NCBI RefSeq assembly: GCF_014672715.2
Contig: NZ_CP058566.2
Span: 620,001-684,000, forward strand
Direction of reading: 5' to 3'
DNA length: 64,000 nucleotides
From: Dehalogenimonas etheniformans
GTDB lineage: Bacteria; Chloroflexota; Dehalococcoidia; Dehalococcoidales; Dehalococcoidaceae
The position numbers were made by a program, and so were the translations under genes. Shown in pieces: positions 16,681 through 24,788 of the stretch. The notes beneath the pieces are model-generated. The model was not told where the DNA came from, searched no databases, and was given only the letters and a program-made list of their open reading frames with translations. Within the stretch, counting starts at the first letter, position 1, and each line of letters opens with the position of its first letter.

Positions 16681-18075
16681 ATGACCAATTTCCACACAAG
16701 CATCAATCGACGTGAATTTATGAAGGGCCTAGGCTTGGCTGGGGCAAGCGCCGCCGCGATTTCGGCATTTGGCGATATCGATTCGTTGACCGCCGGGGCA
16801 GATCTCTCCGGTTATCGCAAATGGTGGCAACGGGACCGCAATTTTGAGGATCTGACCACTCCGATCGACTGGAGTGTTTTCAAACCATACGACCCGGGCA
16901 AGTTGTATTTCATGCCCTCAGAAGTCTACAAGCGTCAGGCTGATGACCGCCGAGCCAGGCAGCTTTCAGGCATAAACAATAAAACCCCTGGAGCGTCGCT
17001 GCGGGACCTGGCTTTAGATAATGCGACATATGACAACTTCAACATGCAGAAACTCGCATGGGATGGAAACACCCGAACGGCAACACCCCTGGACAGGGGA
17101 GCATCCGGCCCTTGGGTGGGGACCCCTGAGGAAAATCTTCGGACAATGCGGGCGGCCGCCCATTTCTACGGCGCTCCGAAGGTCGGCGCAATCGAGGTCA
17201 ACGAACACACCAAAAGGTTGTTCGACCTTGGCACCACGGTTTGGGAAGATATCGACGCCGGGTTTGTCGATTCCAAAGCTGTTTATCATATCCCCAATAA
17301 GTGCAAATGGATTCTCACCTGGCTGATCAAGCAAAATTATCCCCAGAGTCTGTATGCGTTAAGGAACAGCGATAGTGCCGATCAATGGAAAAACAAGGTT
17401 TTTGAACTCGGCCAGGCGGCTCGTAACGCCTCCTACTCGAACGCTCCCCAGATCCGTTGGAATATAACCGGCTTTTTACATGGACTCGGATACACAGCAT
17501 TGCAACCACCGACTTCGGCAAACGTGCCATTTGGCTTGTTCTCCGGATTGGCCGAACAAGGCCGGACGGCCTATTCCTGCTCTCCTGACTACGGATTGTC
17601 GATACGATATGTAGATTGGGCGATAACCGACCTACCCCTGGAACCTACCCCGCCTATCGATGCTGGAGTCCTTGAATTCTGCAAAGTGTGTAAACGTTGT
17701 GCTGTGGTTTGTCCTTCCGGCGCGCTATCCCTGGAGAACGACACGACCTGGGACGTGGCCGGTGAGTGGAACCGCGGCGGTTTCAAAGGTTGGCATCAAA
17801 ATTGGAAAAAATGCGCCGAGTGGGGCGGCCCGCATGATTGTTCCAACTGCCAGCTTTCTTGCCCATTCAACCATCCTCCAGAAGCCTCTATCCACAATAT
17901 TGTTCGAGCGGCTGCCGGATGCACATCGGTCCTTGACGGGTTTTTCGCGAACATGGACCGCAGCTTCGGTTATTCCAGTCAAAAGACCGAATCCGAGCGC
18001 AAAGGTTGGTGGGACCGCAACCTGGCGACCTGGCCTTACGATGATCTAAAGGGTTTCGGAGCTAAAGACTGGTAG
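16681..18075 (+). CDS. rdhA: Reductive dehalogenase catalytic subunit (RdhA2)
   Basis: Second reductive dehalogenase, 464 residues, clearly diverged from RdhA1. The Tat motif NRREFMKGLG has twin Arg at 10-11. Cluster 1 ligands are C334, C337, C340 and C344. Cluster 2 ligands are C378, C387, C390 and C394 (the last followed by Pro). I chose ATG 16681 because it puts the Tat motif where RdhA1 has it; the TTG at 16642 would add 13 residues. No clear ribosome binding site is visible. No rdhB follows; a PstS-like gene starts 11 bases later. Confidence 0.94.
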   Translation: MTNFHTSINRREFMKGLGLAGASAAAISAFGDIDSLTAGADLSGYRKWWQRDRNFEDLTTPIDWSVFKPYDPGKLYFMPSEVYKRQADDRRARQLSGINNKTPGASLRDLALDNATYDNFNMQKLAWDGNTRTATPLDRGASGPWVGTPEENLRTMRAAAHFYGAPKVGAIEVNEHTKRLFDLGTTVWEDIDAGFVDSKAVYHIPNKCKWILTWLIKQNYPQSLYALRNSDSADQWKNKVFELGQAARNASYSNAPQIRWNITGFLHGLGYTALQPPTSANVPFGLFSGLAEQGRTAYSCSPDYGLSIRYVDWAITDLPLEPTPPIDAGVLEFCKVCKRCAVVCPSGALSLENDTTWDVAGEWNRGGFKGWHQNWKKCAEWGGPHDCSNCQLSCPFNHPPEASIHNIVRAAAGCTSVLDGFFANMDRSFGYSSQKTESERKGWWDRNLATWPYDDLKGFGAKDW

Positions 18076-18086
18076 GTTAGACACGC

Positions 18087-19052
18087 ATGATTACCTCGAA
18101 ACAAAAGGCGGTTCTGCCACTCATTCTGCCGGTCACTGCTTTGCTTGTTATATGGCTGATGCATCCGGGCAACGCCGATGCCGGTGGCACGAATCCGGAA
18201 CCAATGTTGCCAGCCGTAGATGATTTGACCGGGTCGTTCACCATAGCCGGTGATCCGTTAGTCTCTTCTTTGTCACGAGTTTGGGCGGATGAGTTTATGA
18301 CCTTACACCCTGGGATAACAATAACCGTCACCGACGATGATTCAGGCATATCTGTTTTAGGCGGTGGAGCTTCGATTTATCAATCGATGCCTCGTTTGGG
18401 ACCGTCCGGGATTGAAACTGCGGAAGGCATAGAATCAAACCAGATCCGCGTCGCCTCAGATGCCCTGTCGATAGTTCGTTGGCCGCGGAACCCGGTTGAC
18501 CTTTTAACCGTGGCGCAAGCATCTGCCATTTACAGCGGTAAGATCACCAACTGGGAAGAACTTGGAGGCAACGACGCCTCGATTCACGTTTACGCGATGC
18601 CCTCGGGAAGCGAGACATACAACTTCTTCAAGGCCAAGGTGCTGCGAATGGCGGGACTTCCGACAGAGGACAATACAATTGAATTCGGCAATAACGTAGT
18701 GTTTTTGTCAGATGCTGAAGAGGGCAAAGGCATAGTCGCCGCCGACCGGAACGCCATTTTCTTTTGTCCGGTGGCCACTGTCACTGAAGAAGTAACACCG
18801 ACCTGGATCATCAAGGCGGTGGGTGACGAACCCACGAAGGCTTGCCTGGAAACGACCTCCGCCGGCACCTTCCCCTTTTTCCGACCGGTTTTTTATTACA
18901 CTGACGGAGAACCCACGGGTATTGTCAAGGCTTTTATCGATTTCTGCCTTTCCGAAGAGGAGCAGAACAAAGTCATGAAAGGCGGCTTCTTGAGGTTGTT
19001 CTATCCCGACCACACGCCGGTGCCAAATCTTACTCCTTTTCCAGCCGCTTGA
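18087..19052 (+). CDS. PstS-like periplasmic substrate-binding protein
   Basis: A 321-residue exported binding protein. An N-terminal signal-anchor (LPLILPVTALLVIWLM) spans residues 11-26, followed by a type 2 periplasmic-binding fold of the phosphate-binding PstS-like family. The typical YSGKITNWEELGG segment is near residue 150. No pstC, pstA or pstB is nearby, so it is an orphan receptor. It follows rdhA2 by 11 bases and is probably co-transcribed. Its ligand is unknown; phosphate or another oxyanion is the family precedent. Confidence 0.8.
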   Translation: MITSKQKAVLPLILPVTALLVIWLMHPGNADAGGTNPEPMLPAVDDLTGSFTIAGDPLVSSLSRVWADEFMTLHPGITITVTDDDSGISVLGGGASIYQSMPRLGPSGIETAEGIESNQIRVASDALSIVRWPRNPVDLLTVAQASAIYSGKITNWEELGGNDASIHVYAMPSGSETYNFFKAKVLRMAGLPTEDNTIEFGNNVVFLSDAEEGKGIVAADRNAIFFCPVATVTEEVTPTWIIKAVGDEPTKACLETTSAGTFPFFRPVFYYTDGEPTGIVKAFIDFCLSEEEQNKVMKGGFLRLFYPDHTPVPNLTPFPAA

Positions 19053-19305
19053 GCCCAATTAGTCCCCTCGTATTGAGCCCAGCCGCCGGGCTTGCCTGAC
19101 ACCATCCGCTATTTGATTGAGTTGACCGGCTTAATGCGATTACTGGAGATCGCGATCATCATTACCACCTTTGTACATGCTGAAAAAGATGCCACATAAT
19201 TCGCTAAAATATGCCCACACAATAGTCATGTCTCAGACTTTGGAATTTCAAAAAAATACCGTAAAACCCCTGTTATACCCAGTACTTTTGGTGTATCATT
19301 AAAAT
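19053..19305. other. Gene-poor gap after the PstS-like gene
   Basis: There is no full gene. The stretch 19107-19199 can be read on the plus strand as a 31-codon hydrophobic segment ending in a stop, possibly a gene remnant. The last 15 bases contain a TATCAT box before the zinc-ribbon ATG at 19306. Confidence 0.4.
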
Positions 19306-19506
19306 ATGCTTGAGGGAAAATGCCCGAAATGCGGTTATGAGTGTATTGGATGGGGACTCCGGTTCCCCCGCCACCAGGCATGCGCCCGATGCGGTAGCGG
19401 CCTAGTCATTACCGAGGATGGTCGTCCGGTCGGGGTAGGTTATTCGCCATTTCAGGCAGACAAAATTATCAATTCCGGGGATAAAATCTCTAAACCCCGC
19501 CAATAA
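19306..19506 (+). CDS. Small zinc-ribbon protein
   Basis: A 66-residue protein with CPKC at residues 6-9 and CARC near residue 26, forming a zinc ribbon with a short polar tail. No ribosome binding site is seen. A TATCAT box ends only 8 bases before ATG 19306, compatible with a leaderless message. Function unknown. Confidence 0.55.
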   Translation: MLEGKCPKCGYECIGWGLRFPRHQACARCGSGLVITEDGRPVGVGYSPFQADKIINSGDKISKPRQ

Positions 19507-19542
19507 CCGTAACGCCGTCTTCAACTGACAGAGATGCGGCGT

Positions 19543-20082
19543 TTAACCCTTAATCAGTGAACTTATCGCTTTGAATTGCCCGGATTTACTGGACCGAAGC
19601 AGTTCGAAAAGAGCCATTTCTACACCGGTCAGTTTAGCGCCTTCAGATGCCAAACGCCTCAGTGCAAGGTCTTTGTTCTGGGACGTGCGGGAAGAAACAC
19701 AATCGGTGACCAAATGTACTTCAAAATCTTTTAAGAGCAAGTCCATCGAGGTCTGATAGACACAAATGTGGCTTTCGATGCCGCAGACCAGGACTTGTTT
19801 CCTCTGCGTTGCACTTAGCGTCGCATTGAATTCCGCTTCATTGCAACAGCTAAAATGGAACTTGCTAACCGGTTTTGCCTCATATCCCCCTATCAATTCC
19901 GGGATGGTTCTTCCGAGTCCAGCGGGATTTTGCTCGGTATAAATTATCGGAATCTCAAGCAGGCTAATGCTTTTAACCAATTTCTGAAGATTTGAGAGAA
20001 GGATCTCTTTATCAAACATGACCGGAAACAATTTTTCTTGAACGTCAATAACCAGGAGAACTGTATCTTTTACCTCTAGCAT
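19543..20082 (-). CDS. Isochorismatase-family cysteine hydrolase
   Basis: A 179-residue hydrolase. The VLLVIDVQEK opening supplies the catalytic Asp13, and the nucleophile Cys is in the VCGIESHICVYQT segment near residue 115. The family includes nicotinamidases and isochorismatases. At this length it fits the YcaC / small hydrolase group. Substrate not determined. Confidence 0.85.
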   Translation of the reverse strand: MLEVKDTVLLVIDVQEKLFPVMFDKEILLSNLQKLVKSISLLEIPIIYTEQNPAGLGRTIPELIGGYEAKPVSKFHFSCCNEAEFNATLSATQRKQVLVCGIESHICVYQTSMDLLLKDFEVHLVTDCVSSRTSQNKDLALRRLASEGAKLTGVEMALFELLRSSKSGQFKAISSLIKG

Positions 20083-20165
20083 CCTTACCTCTCGTCAAAC
20101 AAGCACATTTCGTGCCACAGGCATCCGGCCCTGCTGGTGCTAACCAGATTAGAATATTGTCGCAA

Positions 20166-21365
20166 TCACTCTTTCAAAAAACAAGTCCCCGCTACCGACT
20201 TGCCGAGGATCCTACACTGTTCAAGGTCCTCCGGGCCGGGACGCCATTTAGCTTTTACGCCGGGGGTGGTCACCTCTATCTGGCTGGCTCGAAGATTTTC
20301 TTCCAGTAGGCCGACCCCCTCGCCGCTCCAGCCCCAGGTGCCAAAAGCGGCGCCGATCTTGTTCTTGAATTTGAGTCCCTTCATGCCGGTCAGCACCGGC
20401 GAAAGTGTGGGTAAAATTCCCTGATTGAATGTGGGCGAACCGAGGACGACCGCCCTGGCGAGGAGTATTTCAGTCAATATGTCGTTCCGATCGTCCGAAG
20501 CCGCATTCATCATTTTGAAGGGCAGACCGACCTCCGTCATCCCTTCCCCGATCGCCTCTGCCATTAAACGCGTCCCCTGCCACATCGAGTCATATACGAT
20601 AACCGCGCTGCAATTTGATTTTTGCTCCGTCCATTTGCGGTATTGGTTGATTATTTGCATTGGAGATTGGCGCCATATGATCCCGTGGGCAGGCGCAATC
20701 ATTTTTAGGGGAAGCTTAAGATTGACCATCTCATCGATCTTTTTTGCGATCATCGGAGCCAGGGGGTTCAAAATATTGGTGTAGTACTTCACCGTTTCCC
20801 AGTCCAAGATTCCCCGGTCTACTTCAGCTTCAAAACGCCCGGTTGACGCATAATGTTGACCGAAAGCGTCGCTGCTGAAAAGTATGGCATCATCGTTCAA
20901 GTAGGTAAAAAGGTTGTCCGGCCAGTGGAGCATCGGCGCTTCAATGAAGGTGAGAACCTTATGGCCAATGGAATATGTTTCACCTGTTTTTACCGGGCGA
21001 AAATTCCATGGTTGCCCAAAATGCCGGGAGAAGGTTTCGATACCGCGTGGGGAGACAATTACTTCCGCTCCCGGACAGCGCTGCATTATTTCAGGTAAAG
21101 CCCCGGAGTGATCAGGCTCGGCATGCGCGGCAACGACGATGTCTATCTTCCCCGGATCGATGACGTTGGAAATGTTTTCGATCAAAGTATTTTGAAACCC
21201 GGTAGGGACGGCATCAATAAGTACGCACTTTTCATCAATGATCAGATAAGAGTTGTAACTGGTACCGTGATTTGTCGACAGTTCGTGACCATGGAACTGC
21301 CTCAGAGCCCAATCTACGGCTCCCACCCAATAAACGCCTTTGGTCAATTCAGTCACGGTAGACAT
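20166..21365 (-). CDS. A-type flavoprotein (FprA), probable oxygen or NO reductase
   Basis: A 399-residue flavodiiron protein. The metallo-beta-lactamase-like half carries the HAEPDHSG motif near residue 80, a diiron ligand signature. The flavodoxin-like half starts near residue 250 (AVIVYDSMWQGT binds FMN). These enzymes reduce O2 to water or NO to N2O, protecting strict anaerobes. I chose ATG 21365, with GGAG 8 bases upstream; a TTG lies two codons earlier. No rubredoxin is adjacent. Confidence 0.92.
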   Translation of the reverse strand: MSTVTELTKGVYWVGAVDWALRQFHGHELSTNHGTSYNSYLIIDEKCVLIDAVPTGFQNTLIENISNVIDPGKIDIVVAAHAEPDHSGALPEIMQRCPGAEVIVSPRGIETFSRHFGQPWNFRPVKTGETYSIGHKVLTFIEAPMLHWPDNLFTYLNDDAILFSSDAFGQHYASTGRFEAEVDRGILDWETVKYYTNILNPLAPMIAKKIDEMVNLKLPLKMIAPAHGIIWRQSPMQIINQYRKWTEQKSNCSAVIVYDSMWQGTRLMAEAIGEGMTEVGLPFKMMNAASDDRNDILTEILLARAVVLGSPTFNQGILPTLSPVLTGMKGLKFKNKIGAAFGTWGWSGEGVGLLEENLRASQIEVTTPGVKAKWRPGPEDLEQCRILGKSVAGTCFLKE

Positions 21366-21371
21366 CGACAA

Positions 21372-21745
21372 ACTCCAAAAATTATTTTTTTATGTTTAGT
21401 TATCCCCTGTCCATTTTAAGCCAACTTGAAATGGACTCCAAACGTGCCAGAGACAATCACCCTGATATTCTAGGTTATATAATAAGGAAAAATATGGAAA
21501 AAAGACTATAAATGTATAAAAAAGAAAAAATGTTGAAAAATACCACTTGCAATTGAGTACTAGTACCCTGTATGATATTGCGTATACATCTTCGACGGAG
21601 GCGAAGCTTTACCAAAAGGTCGAAAATCCAATTTTGGCAGCCAATTTTTCCTGCATCCCGCTCCCCACTTACGTTAAGGCAGACTTATCCCCAGTTCCAC
21701 CGGGATAGTAGACCCGGAAAATCTTAAGAAGAAAGCGAGGGGGGA
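21372..21745. other. 374-base intergenic region with promoter and long leader
   Basis: AT-rich first half. It contains the uspA promoter at 21547-21576 and a leader of about 160 bases with a small CCGGG / CCCGG hairpin near 21700. I recognise no known riboswitch and no small gene. Confidence 0.5.
21547..21576 (+). promoter_or_regulatory. Sigma-70-type promoter upstream of the UspA gene
   Basis: TTGCAA (21547-21552), an 18-base spacer and TATGAT (21571-21576). It predicts a leader of about 160 bases before ATG 21746. Confidence 0.55.
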
Positions 21746-22186
21746 ATGTATAAAAAAATTCTGGTACCACTTGACGGATCTAAGACTGCGGAAGGCGTTT
21801 TGTCTCATGCCAAGGCGCTAGCCTATTCGGAAGGGGCCGAGATTATCCTGTTGAATGTGGCAAGCAACCCAGCTCAATCATTTGCCTTTGAAGACCCGGC
21901 CATCGCTGGCGCCACGGTCGAGGACGAGGAAGAAAAAGCCGGGAAATACATGGATGCGGTGTGCAGTCAGTTACGAACGGCCGGTTTTAAGGTCACTTGC
22001 ATGGTCAGACAAGGCGGCGCCGCAAGCATGATCCTGAAAGTGGCCGAAGATCTCGGAGTCGATGTGATCGCCATGTCGACCCACGGCAGGTCCGGTCCGG
22101 CTCACTGGCTCATCGGGAGCGTCGCCGAACGCGTGGTCCGCCATTCCAAAATTCCGGTTATGATGATCCGCGCGTCGGAAACGTAG
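21746..22186 (+). CDS. Universal stress protein UspA family
   Basis: A 146-residue single-domain UspA protein with the ATP-binding motif STHGRSGPAHWLIGSVAE near residues 112-129 (G-x2-G-x9-G-S). GCGAGGGGGG lies before ATG 21746. It is followed by a transporter gene. A second UspA protein is at 39674. Confidence 0.9.
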   Translation: MYKKILVPLDGSKTAEGVLSHAKALAYSEGAEIILLNVASNPAQSFAFEDPAIAGATVEDEEEKAGKYMDAVCSQLRTAGFKVTCMVRQGGAASMILKVAEDLGVDVIAMSTHGRSGPAHWLIGSVAERVVRHSKIPVMMIRASET

Positions 22187-22270
22187 CTTTTTTTAGTCTC
22201 TGGTCTTCTATCGGTCTTGTTCACACGATATCTTCAATGAGGGGAATTATAATTTTTTGAAGGGGGGAAC

Positions 22271-23716
22271 ATGGCAAGCGTAACACAAGCTGTGTCGAAC
22301 AGCGTCCAAAGCATCCGAAAAGTCATCTTCGCCTCATCCGCGGGCACGGTTATCGAATGGTACGATTTCTATATCTTTGGCAGCCTTTCAACGGTCATGG
22401 CTTCCAAGTTTTACCACACCGGGACTGACATTGGCGATCTTATCGCCTGGCTGTCCACCTTTGCCATCGGTTTCATGGTGCGTCCGTTCGGTGCTCTATT
22501 CTTCGGGCGCATCGGCGACCTGGTCGGCCGCAAATTTACCTATCTTCTGACTATCACTATCATGGCCGGCTCAACCATGGGCGTTGGTTTGCTACCTACT
22601 CAGGAAACCCTGGGGGCTTTCGCTGGCATTATTCTTATCGCTCTCCGGATTCTCCAAGGCCTGGCGCTAGGAGGCCAGTACGGCGGCGCCGCCACCTTTG
22701 TCGCAGAGCATGCCCCGCACGGTAAACGTGGTTTTTATACCTCATGGATCCAAACTACAGCTACATTAGGTTTGTTTCTATCCCTTGGAATTATCCTGGC
22801 TACTCGCAGCATCGTCGGCGAAGCGGACTTCTCCGCATGGGGCTGGCGTATTCCGTTCCTTTTCTCTGTTGTCCTGATTTTCCTGTCCCTCTGGATACGC
22901 TCTTCATTAAAAGAATCGCCGTTATTCGCCCAGATGAAGGCTACCAAAACAGTTTCGAAAAACCCGCTAAAAGAAAGCTTTGTAAACAAGTTCAATCGGA
23001 AATGGGTTCTCATTGCACTATTGGGCGCCACAATGGGACAGGGTGTCGTGTGGTATACCGGTCAGTTCTACGCTCTCTTCTACCTGCAGAAGATATTCAA
23101 GGTCAGCCTGGTTGATTCCAACTTCATAGTGGGTGCCGCTGTTCTTCTCGCCACCCCGCTCTTTATCTTCTTTGGCTGGCTTTCCGACCGTATCGGACGT
23201 AAACCGATCATGCTGGCCGGCATGCTGCTGGCAGTGTTGACCTACTACCCGATTTACGGCGCTATGGCCGCCTTTGCCCCAACCGATCCAGGGCAGCACT
23301 TTATGTTCGCCTATCAGGGTTACAATCAGGTGGCTTTGTCATTCCTGGTCTTCATCCAGGTTGTCTACGTGACAATGGTCTACGGTCCAATTGCCGCCTT
23401 CCTGGTTGAACTTTTCCCGACAAAGATCCGCTACACGTCAATGTCATTGCCCTACCACATCGGCAACGGCGTGTTCGGCGGACTGGTACCGATCCTTGGT
23501 CTCGCATGGATCAATGCTACAGGCAATAACTTTGCCGGACTGTGGTGGCCGATGGGGATTGCCGCTGTATGTTTTGTGATAGGCTTAATCTTCGTTCGTG
23601 AAACAAAAGACGTTGATATCACTGATGCAACTACTACCTTTGCGCATCAGGCGGAAACGGCTCATACAAATCAAGCTAAAGGGGTTATGCCCGCCGCCTC
23701 GATGCCTGAGAAATAA
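22271..23716 (+). CDS. MHS-family (metabolite:H+ symporter) MFS transporter
   Basis: A 481-residue protein with about twelve membrane helices. It carries the MFS loop motif GRIGDLVGRK near residue 81 and its repeat GWLSDRIGRK near residue 305. The opening GTVIEWYDFYIFGSL is typical of the ProP/ShiA/KgtP group, which imports osmolytes, shikimate or dicarboxylates by proton symport. The substrate cannot be told apart here. AGGGGGG lies 5 bases before the ATG. A strong terminator follows. Confidence 0.87.
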   Translation: MASVTQAVSNSVQSIRKVIFASSAGTVIEWYDFYIFGSLSTVMASKFYHTGTDIGDLIAWLSTFAIGFMVRPFGALFFGRIGDLVGRKFTYLLTITIMAGSTMGVGLLPTQETLGAFAGIILIALRILQGLALGGQYGGAATFVAEHAPHGKRGFYTSWIQTTATLGLFLSLGIILATRSIVGEADFSAWGWRIPFLFSVVLIFLSLWIRSSLKESPLFAQMKATKTVSKNPLKESFVNKFNRKWVLIALLGATMGQGVVWYTGQFYALFYLQKIFKVSLVDSNFIVGAAVLLATPLFIFFGWLSDRIGRKPIMLAGMLLAVLTYYPIYGAMAAFAPTDPGQHFMFAYQGYNQVALSFLVFIQVVYVTMVYGPIAAFLVELFPTKIRYTSMSLPYHIGNGVFGGLVPILGLAWINATGNNFAGLWWPMGIAAVCFVIGLIFVRETKDVDITDATTTFAHQAETAHTNQAKGVMPAASMPEK

Positions 23717-23736
23717 CAGAATCAGCCTTGGAAAAA

Positions 23737-23761
23737 GGGCGGATAGCACGGCTATCCGCCC
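23737..23761 (+). terminator. Rho-independent terminator after the MHS transporter
   Basis: An 11-bp perfect stem (GGGCGGATAGC / GCTATCCGCCC) with a 3-base loop, flanked by AAAAA and TTTT. It is likely bidirectional. Confidence 0.9.
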
Positions 23762-23908
23762 TTTTGTTTTCCAGTTCGGTGCCGACTTACGAATCGAGAT
23801 AAATCGAGAATCAGAAACCTTCAACTAGCCCGAAAGCTCATGGACGCCGGTAAGCCCTTCGGGACCTTTACGTTTATGATCCGGCGAAATGTCTATTCTT
23901 GGGACAGG

Positions 23909-24787
23909 CTAACGCACGCTCTTCGATGTTACGATAACGCCGCCCAGAGCGATGAGTCCGCCGATTCCGGCCAGAGCTGAGGGGACTTCTCCCAGCCAAA
24001 ACCAGGCGATCATCGTGGCCACGATGGGGTTCAGGTACATAAAACTTGTAGCAATTGATGCCGTAGTCCGGGAAAAAACAAAATTCCAAACAACATAGGC
24101 AATAGCCGCAGGGAAGACGCCCAAGTAAACGACCGCCATAGTCGGACCGAGAGCCGCCTTCGGCAATTCAGAGATGAGATTGGGCAGGAAAACCAGCATG
24201 CCGATCGTTCCCGCCCAAAAAGCGTAGCAGGTGATCTCCAACGGCGTGTAACTCTTTAAAAGACGCTTTTGGATTATGAAATACACTGAAGTAAAAAGGG
24301 CAGCCATCAGGATTATCAGCGCGCCGCTCTCGAGTTTCAGGTGTCCGGACTCACCGAACGAGATGAGGCCGATACCTCCGAAACTAGCCCCGATACCGAG
24401 CCATTGCCTTATGCCCAGGCGTTCTTTCAGAGTCAACGTAGCCAAGATTGCGGTGAAAATCGGTACGGCGCCGATAATGAAACTCGCTGATGCGGCAGTC
24501 ACCGTCTGCTCACCATAAGCCAGAAAGATATGGTAAGCGGTGATGCCTACAACGCCTCCGAGGAGGATCCACGGCAGGTCTGCCGTTTTCGGTAATCGAA
24601 TCCGCTGTCGTAGAAGGACCCAGGCAAGCAATGTCGCAGAGGCTATCAAAAACCGGAAAAGGACAAGCGCTCCCGGGGTAAACGCCTGCAAGCCGGCTCT
24701 AATGCCAGCAAAGGATGATGCCCAGAGAATGGTGACAATTCCAATAGCTAACAGAGCGCGCTTATCCACGCCGGTTGAGAGTTTCAA
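23909..24787 (-). CDS. EamA/DMT-family membrane transporter
   Basis: A 292-residue protein with about ten membrane helices in two EamA repeats. The start is TTG 24787, one base after the recN stop, so it is probably translated from the recN message. The substrate is unknown. Confidence 0.85.
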   Translation of the reverse strand: MKLSTGVDKRALLAIGIVTILWASSFAGIRAGLQAFTPGALVLFRFLIASATLLAWVLLRQRIRLPKTADLPWILLGGVVGITAYHIFLAYGEQTVTAASASFIIGAVPIFTAILATLTLKERLGIRQWLGIGASFGGIGLISFGESGHLKLESGALIILMAALFTSVYFIIQKRLLKSYTPLEITCYAFWAGTIGMLVFLPNLISELPKAALGPTMAVVYLGVFPAAIAYVVWNFVFSRTTASIATSFMYLNPIVATMIAWFWLGEVPSALAGIGGLIALGGVIVTSKSVR

Positions 24788-24788
24788 G

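Noticed and set aside
21577-21745. Riboswitch in the uspA leader
   Set aside because: The leader is long, but I recognise no conserved riboswitch core; only a short hairpin is visible.
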